Positions 59,447 to 64,000 of a stretch of 64,000 bases of DNA are shown here, piece after piece (positions within the stretch are counted from its first letter, which is position 1; each line of letters opens with the position of its first letter). Below the pieces are notes generated by a model. It saw only the letters and a list, made by a program, of their open reading frames with translations, made no database searches and was not told the DNA's origin. Source of the DNA: VXNE01 sp965203615 (GTDB taxonomy: Bacteria > Pseudomonadota > Gammaproteobacteria > Pseudomonadales > Azotimanducaceae); assembly GCA_965203615.1 (NCBI GenBank), contig OZ241900.1, positions 930,001-994,000 of the forward strand. The letters are read 5' to 3'. The position numbers were made by a program, and so were the translations under genes.

Positions 59447-59887
59447 CTACACGGGCTCCGCGATGAAGACGGGGATGGTCCGGGTGGCTGCGGCCCTCTT
59501 CCCATAGTCCTCGTAAGGCGGGAATGCCGCCACGGCGACGGCCCACACCCGCGCGCGCTCGCCGGCGCTTTCGACCTCCCGCGCGCGCATCCTGAAAACC
59601 TCCGTCCCGTCCCGAATCTCGACATTTCCGTCGGCGCGCAGGTTGTAGACCCACACCGGGTTCCTGGGCGCGCCGCCCATGGAGCCCACCAGCACGTAGC
59701 TGTCGCCATCCTTGACGCGCATGAGCGGCGTCTTTCGGATGGCGCCGGTCCTGTTGCCCCTGTGGGTCACGATGATGCAGGGCAGGCCCGTGTCACGCAG
59801 CTCCGTGCCTTTCGTCCCGCCACTGCTTTCGTAGAGTTCGACCTGCTCGCGGACCCACTGGACCGGTGTTGGAACGTAGTTGGCCAT
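59447..59887 (-). CDS. Deazaflavin (F420)-dependent nitroreductase-like protein (Ddn/DUF385)
   Basis: This 146-residue split-barrel protein belongs to the Ddn family, whose characterised members use reduced F420 to reduce quinones or nitro compounds. Conserved blocks are YESSGGTKGTELRDTGLPCI, IVTHRGNRTGAIRKTPLMRV, GSMGGAPRNPVWVYNL and AVAVAAFPPYEDYGKRA. It begins 8 bp after the ftsZ stop, with TAGGAG just upstream of its ATG, so it is the last gene of the ftsQ-ftsA-ftsZ transcript. The F420 biosynthesis cluster elsewhere in the window supports a true F420 user. Confidence 0.88.
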   Translation of the reverse strand: MANYVPTPVQWVREQVELYESSGGTKGTELRDTGLPCIIVTHRGNRTGAIRKTPLMRVKDGDSYVLVGSMGGAPRNPVWVYNLRADGNVEIRDGTEVFRMRAREVESAGERARVWAVAVAAFPPYEDYGKRAAATRTIPVFIAEPV

Positions 59888-59895
59888 CGGGACTC

Positions 59896-61044
59896 CTACT
59901 GCTTCGTCCGGTCCAGGAACGCCCGGATGTCGAGGTAGCTCTCATCCGCCGCATCTTCGGGCTCGGCGACGCGGCTGCCGCGCCATGCCTCGCCCTTGCG
60001 TCGATACGTCGGCAGATCGAAATCCGCATAGTCAACCGGTTCGTCGGCGCGCGCGGCGGCAACCTTCTCCTCGACGACGGCAGGACCCTCGTCCGTGTCG
60101 CTGAGACCCGTCACGACCACGGTCACCTTCAGATCGTCGCCCCACTCCGGATCAACGACCATTCCGAGAACCACCTTGCATTCCTTCGAGGTGAACTCTT
60201 CCACCGTGTTGCCCACCTCGTATACCTCGGCGAGATTGAGATTGGGTCCCGCGACCACGTTGACGAGGGCGCCGCGCGCTCCCTCGAGCTCGATGTCTTC
60301 GAGCAGCGGACAGCGAATCGCGGCCTCCGCCGCCTCCCGGGCACGAGTCTCGCCGATGGCCCGGCCGGTCCCCATCATCGCCTTGCCCATCTCGGACATG
60401 ACCGTGCGCACATCCGCGAAATCCGTGTTCACCAGTCCGGGCCGGATAATCAGGTCCGAGATTCCCTGGACCGCACCGAGCAGGACATCGTTCGCCGCCG
60501 CGAACGCTTCCAGCACCAGCGTCTTCTCGCCGAGTACGGAAGGAAGCTTGTCGTTCGGAATGACGATCAGGGAATCCACGTGCCGCTCGAGTTCCTGGAT
60601 GCCCTTTTCCGCAGTCTGCGTGCGTTTCTCGAACGAGAACGGCCGGGTCACCACGGCGACCGTGAGGATATCGAGTTCCCTGGCCACCTCCGCAACGACG
60701 GGCGCCGCGCCCGTCCCCGTGCCACCGCCCATTCCGGCGGTGATGAAGACCATGTCCGCGCCTTCGAGTATCTCGGCGATTCGCTCCCGGTCCTCGAGGG
60801 CCGACTGTCTCCCGATCTCGGGATTGGCGCCCGCGCCCAGCCCCTTGGTGACCGAGGCGCCAAGCTGGAGAATCGTGTTGGCGTTGACGCTCTTCAGCGC
60901 TTGCGCATCCGTGTTGGCGGCGACGAAATCCACGCCGTCCACGTGATGCTTCAGCATGTGCTGCACCGCATTGCCACCGCCTCCGCCGACGCCAATCACC
61001 CTGATGATCGCGCTCTCGGGGGTGCTGTCCACAAGTTCAAACAT
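59896..61044 (-). CDS. ftsZ: Cell-division GTPase FtsZ
   Basis: FtsZ polymerises at midcell to form the division ring. It has 382 residues. The tubulin signature GGGTGTGAAPVVAEV is at about residues 105-119 and the N-terminal VIGVGGGGGNAVQHMLKHHV binds GTP. ANDVLLGAVQGISDLIIRPG is typical. The C-terminal peptide YLDIRAFLDRTKQ is the binding tail for FtsA and ZipA. The order ftsQ-ftsA-ftsZ is the standard one. Confidence 0.97.
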   Translation of the reverse strand: MFELVDSTPESAIIRVIGVGGGGGNAVQHMLKHHVDGVDFVAANTDAQALKSVNANTILQLGASVTKGLGAGANPEIGRQSALEDRERIAEILEGADMVFITAGMGGGTGTGAAPVVAEVARELDILTVAVVTRPFSFEKRTQTAEKGIQELERHVDSLIVIPNDKLPSVLGEKTLVLEAFAAANDVLLGAVQGISDLIIRPGLVNTDFADVRTVMSEMGKAMMGTGRAIGETRAREAAEAAIRCPLLEDIELEGARGALVNVVAGPNLNLAEVYEVGNTVEEFTSKECKVVLGMVVDPEWGDDLKVTVVVTGLSDTDEGPAVVEEKVAAARADEPVDYADFDLPTYRRKGEAWRGSRVAEPEDAADESYLDIRAFLDRTKQ

Positions 61045-61076
61045 CTACCTGCTCCTCATTGTTTTCCTGGATAAGT

Positions 61077-62300
61077 TCAGACGTTTTCGCCGAACCACTT
61101 GCCTATGCGGCTGAAAATCCCGCGCGAGCCGGCCTTGCCGTTATGGCCACCGTTCTCACGCTGCTGCCCGTATACGAGCAATCCCACGCCGGTCGCGTAG
61201 ATGGGATTGCGAACGATGTCGGGCAGCCCTTCCACGGCTCTCGGAGTCCCGACGGAGACCGGCATGCCGAAGATCTCTTCCGCCAGCTCGACGGCGCCCT
61301 CCATCTTCGAGGATCCGCCGGTCAACACGATCCCGGCGCCCAGCATCTCCTCGAACCCGCTACGCCGCAGTTCCGTCCTGACCAGCGTGAACAACTCCTC
61401 GTAGCGCGGCTCCACGACCTCGGCCAGCGCGTGGCGCGGCAAGTCGCGGCGCGGTTTCTCCCCGACGCCCGGAACCATTATGGTCTCGTCGGGATGCACG
61501 AGCCTCGTCAGGGCGCATGCATACTTGATCTTGATCTCCTCGGCATGCCTGCTCGGTGTCCGAAGCGCCATCGCGATGTCATTGGTGATCTGCGCGCCGG
61601 CGATGGGGATCACGGCCGTGTGTCGAATCGCGCCTTCGGTGAAGACGGCGATGTCGGTGGTTCCGCCACCGATGTCGACCAGGCAGACTCCCAGTTCCCG
61701 CTCGTCCTCCGTCAGGACGGAATAGCTCGACGCCAGTTGCTCCAGGATCACTTCGTTCACGGCAAGGCCGCAGCGCTCGATGCACTTCTCTATGTTCTGC
61801 GCGGCGTTTACGGCGCAGCTTACGAGGTGAACCTTTGCTTCCATTCTCACGCCCGACATGCCGAGGGGTTCCTTCACGCCCTCCTGGCTGTCGATGACGT
61901 ACTCCTGGGTGAGCACGTGCAGGATCTTCTGATCCGCCGGGATCGCCACCGCGCCGGCGGCATCGATCACCCGGTCGACATCCTGCTGCTGCACTTCGTT
62001 GTCGCTTATCGCGACGATCCCGTGAGAATTCAGGCTCTGCACATGGCTGCCGGCAATGCCGGCGTAGACGGAATCGATTCTGCAACCGCCCATCAACTCC
62101 GCTTCCTCCACCGCCCGCCGAATCGACTGGACGGTGGATTCGATATCCACGACCACGCCCTTCTTCAGCCCGGTCGAAGGATGCGAACCGATTCCGACAA
62201 CCTCGACTCCGCCATCCGGTGCGACCTCACCCACGAGGGAGGCCACCTTGCTGGTGCCTATGTCAAGCCCGATGATCTTCCGTTTGCCGTTATCCGCCAC
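61077..62300 (-). CDS. ftsA: Cell-division protein FtsA
   Basis: FtsA is an actin-like ATPase that tethers FtsZ to the membrane. It has 407 residues. Motifs: IGLDIGTSKVASLVGE (phosphate 1), CLVDIGGGTTDIAVFTEGA (phosphate 2) and VLTGGSSKMEGAVELAEEIF (adenosine). The C-terminus ends with an amphipathic helix (GIFSRIGKWFGENV), the membrane-targeting segment. It lies 32 bp upstream of ftsZ. Confidence 0.97.
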   Translation of the reverse strand: MADNGKRKIIGLDIGTSKVASLVGEVAPDGGVEVVGIGSHPSTGLKKGVVVDIESTVQSIRRAVEEAELMGGCRIDSVYAGIAGSHVQSLNSHGIVAISDNEVQQQDVDRVIDAAGAVAIPADQKILHVLTQEYVIDSQEGVKEPLGMSGVRMEAKVHLVSCAVNAAQNIEKCIERCGLAVNEVILEQLASSYSVLTEDERELGVCLVDIGGGTTDIAVFTEGAIRHTAVIPIAGAQITNDIAMALRTPSRHAEEIKIKYACALTRLVHPDETIMVPGVGEKPRRDLPRHALAEVVEPRYEELFTLVRTELRRSGFEEMLGAGIVLTGGSSKMEGAVELAEEIFGMPVSVGTPRAVEGLPDIVRNPIYATGVGLLVYGQQRENGGHNGKAGSRGIFSRIGKWFGENV

Positions 62301-62387
62301 AATTGGTTCCTCGCTTCGCTAATTGCTCGCCAGCAGTGCCCCGCTCGTTACACATGAACAACCGCACACGGTCGCAAACACGACCCC

Positions 62388-63119
62388 TCACCTTGTGTTC
62401 CATGCAAGGGCTTCTTCCGCTAGTTCGTCTCGCCAACGAACAGCTACGCCACTGCCATAGCGCGCATCGATTCGATCAACCCTTCCCATCTGATGGTCCA
62501 GCGCGTCCGCGTAGACCGCGAGCACGCGCTCGAGACGCCCGTTGATGTCTTCCGCACCAAGCATCACGGTCACGTCGTCCTCCAGAATCAACTCCCAGCC
62601 GCCGACCTCGGTCTCCTGAAGCGACTTCAACGCCAGTCCGACATCCGCCAGCCGGGCGTTCAACTTGCCGTAGACCTGCATCGTCTCGGCGCTGGTGAAG
62701 AGCGTTCCGGACAATTTCGGGAGCGCTTCCTCCGCGACCGGCAATCCCGGTGCACCGACGACTTCTCCCCCGGTCGTGACGAATTCCGCGTTGCCCCAAC
62801 GTGCCGCGAGCGGCTCTCGCCTGACCGATACGTCAATCACGCCCGGTCCGGTTCGACTCACGCGCGTATCCCTGGTCCAGCCGAGGGCTTCGATCGCCTC
62901 GACCACATCGACTACGCCGGTGACGGCCGAGTCCAGGGTGTCGATCACCGCGGCGCGGATCTCCTGCCGCTCGATGTCGGTCAACTCTCCCGCGATCCTC
63001 ACGAATTCGACCGGAGCCTCGAGGTAACGCCATACGACGGCCGTCGCCATTCCCACGACCGCTGTCATCATCAAGGCCGCAATCAAAGACCTGACGGGCA
63101 CAAACGATTCACGCCGCAT
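62388..63119 (-). CDS. ftsQ: Cell-division protein FtsQ
   Basis: FtsQ is a bitopic divisome scaffold linking early and late proteins. The 243-residue protein has an N-terminal transmembrane helix (LIAALMMTAVVGMATAVVW), a POTRA-like domain (VEFVRIAGELTDIERQEIRA) and the beta domain (about 115-230), with RVSRTGPGVIDVSVRREPLA and a DLAARWGN-like stretch. Its start overlaps the end of murC by 11 bp; in relatives murB and ddl usually stand between them. Confidence 0.92.
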   Translation of the reverse strand: MRRESFVPVRSLIAALMMTAVVGMATAVVWRYLEAPVEFVRIAGELTDIERQEIRAAVIDTLDSAVTGVVDVVEAIEALGWTRDTRVSRTGPGVIDVSVRREPLAARWGNAEFVTTGGEVVGAPGLPVAEEALPKLSGTLFTSAETMQVYGKLNARLADVGLALKSLQETEVGGWELILEDDVTVMLGAEDINGRLERVLAVYADALDHQMGRVDRIDARYGSGVAVRWRDELAEEALAWNTR

Positions 63120-64000
63120 TGCTCGACTCCTCCAGTCCCCGGGAAACCCGGCTCACATTCCCCGCCCCCTGAACGATCAGCACGTCGTCGTCCCGGAGCA
63201 GCGATCCCAACAGTTCCAGCGCCTCTTCCGGCGTTTCCGCGAACAGCGGATTCATGCCCCCGAAACGCCGAACGCCACGACACAGCGCCCTGCCGTCGGC
63301 ACCCGCGATCATGTCCTCGCCGGCCGCATACACCTCCAAGACCAGCAACAGGTCCACGAGCGGCAGCACCTTGACGAAGTCGTCATACAGTTCCTGGGTG
63401 CGCGTGTACCGATGGGGCTGATAGACCATCACCAGGCGCCGTTCGGGCCAGACGCTGCGGGCCGTTTCGATCACCGACCGCACTTCCGTGGGGTGATGCC
63501 CATAGTCGTCGACCAGCGTGATGAACTTGCCGTTCACCCGGCGCGACGCGACTTCAAACCGTCTGCCGACGCCCCTGAAACGTCGGAGCCCATCGATGAT
63601 GTGGTCGTCGGAAACCCCTTCTTCCGTTGCGACCGCAATCGCCGCGAGCGCGTTCAGGACGTTATGCAGGCCCGGCATGGGCAGTTCGATCTCGAGGTCC
63701 GCGCCGTTCGACCGCATCGCCCTGAAGGTCCAGCGCATCCCGCTCGCGACCACGTCCACCGCCCGAAAGTCCGCGTCGTCCCGCATGCCGTAGGTCAGAA
63801 CGGGGCGGGCGAAATCGCCGATCATCGAACGCACGTTGTCGTCGTCGATGCACAGGACCGCCACACCGTAGAACGGCAACCGGCCGACGAAGTCGAGAAA
63901 GCCGCGTTTCAGCCGCTCGAAGTCGTTGCGGTAGGACGACAGGTGGTCGCGGTCGATATTCGTTACGACGACCACCATCGGCTGGAGAAACAGGAACGAA
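63109..64000 (-). CDS. murC: UDP-N-acetylmuramate--L-alanine ligase MurC, N-terminus outside the window
   Basis: MurC adds L-Ala to UDP-MurNAc with ATP. The visible 297 residues are the middle and C-terminal parts. Recognisable blocks are VVVVTNIDRDHLSSYRNDFE, PMPGLHNVLNALAAIAVATE (N-A-L-A pattern of Mur ligases), FRGVGRRFEVASR, DDYGHHPTEVRSVI and FQPHRYTRT-like YQPHRYTRTQELYDDF. An ATG at 63978 is inside the gene and is not the real start. Overlap with ftsQ suggests one transcription unit with the division genes. Confidence 0.95.
   Translation of the reverse strand, partial: SFLFLQPMVVVVTNIDRDHLSSYRNDFERLKRGFLDFVGRLPFYGVAVLCIDDDNVRSMIGDFARPVLTYGMRDDADFRAVDVVASGMRWTFRAMRSNGADLEIELPMPGLHNVLNALAAIAVATEEGVSDDHIIDGLRRFRGVGRRFEVASRRVNGKFITLVDDYGHHPTEVRSVIETARSVWPERRLVMVYQPHRYTRTQELYDDFVKVLPLVDLLLVLEVYAAGEDMIAGADGRALCRGVRRFGGMNPLFAETPEEALELLGSLLRDDDVLIVQGAGNVSRVSRGLEESSNAA

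Overview
The window looks like a chromosomal segment of a high-GC, ubiquinone-using, Gram-negative bacterium, most likely an uncultured gammaproteobacterium. The evidence is a TonB-dependent receptor, a COQ4-like protein, a homodimeric AceE-type pyruvate dehydrogenase, type IV pilus pilBCD with yacG, and the order murC-ftsQ-ftsA-ftsZ ... dciA-M23-secA-argJ. There is no phage, CRISPR array, rRNA or complete insertion sequence. One tRNA gene, tRNA-Thr(CGT), is present.

Layout. 1-3.5 kb holds a TRAP transporter operon (tatT-dctP-dctQ-dctM, the last cut by the window edge), with a tandem duplication at the dctP/dctQ junction. 3.6-7.7 kb has a small membrane protein, a divergent MurA homologue and a TonB-dependent receptor. 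7.7-11.1 kb is a same-strand group of a COQ4-like protein, a cyclopropane-fatty-acid synthase and an unknown 363-residue protein. 11.2-16.3 kb has a VapBC module with an apparently leaderless promoter, an LLM-family (F420-type) oxidoreductase, a phosphoesterase, a thioesterase, and an ATP-grasp enzyme behind a roughly 300-nt structured leader. 17.3-23.5 kb is a complete coenzyme F420 cluster (npdG-cofE-cofD-cofC-cofGH), interrupted by an antiparallel RelE/ParE-type toxin-antitoxin pair. 23.5-31.5 kb is accessory: a nuclease, a second VapBC, an ECF sigma factor fused to an unknown domain, ParDE, a Tat-exported unknown, an FAD dehydrogenase, and an AbiEi-like/Fic fusion. 31.6-38.3 kb has aceE/aceF, a ROK sugar kinase, ampD and nadC, with a repeat array inside the ampD 3' end. 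38.4-46.7 kb has a one-piece histidine kinase/response regulator, the tRNA, and type IV pilin and assembly genes. 46.8-64 kb has a MacB-like exporter, argJ, secA, a C39-peptidase ABC exporter with its HlyD partner, an M23 peptidase, dciA, a broken acetyltransferase gene, a homocysteine-methyltransferase-like gene, an F420-type (Ddn-like) oxidoreductase, and ftsZ-ftsA-ftsQ-murC.

How the genes fit together. The organism appears able to make F420 (cofGH makes Fo, cofC/cofD attach the phospholactyl-type linker, cofE adds glutamate) and to reduce it with NADPH (npdG). At least two candidate F420 users lie in the same window: the LLM oxidoreductase at 12 kb and the Ddn-like protein directly downstream of ftsZ. 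The cell-envelope theme is strong: MurA-like, AmpD, M23, MurC, Fts proteins, CFA synthase, SecA, two ABC exporters and a pilus.

Most interesting signals: (1) a roughly 42-bp palindromic repeat, open in several reading frames, arrayed six times in the 3' end of ampD and present once more, 41/42 identical, 35 kb away; (2) an ECF sigma factor fused in frame to an unknown domain that also carries its own Shine-Dalgarno and ATG; (3) the F420 cluster with an embedded toxin-antitoxin pair; (4) the ATP-grasp gene with a long structured leader.
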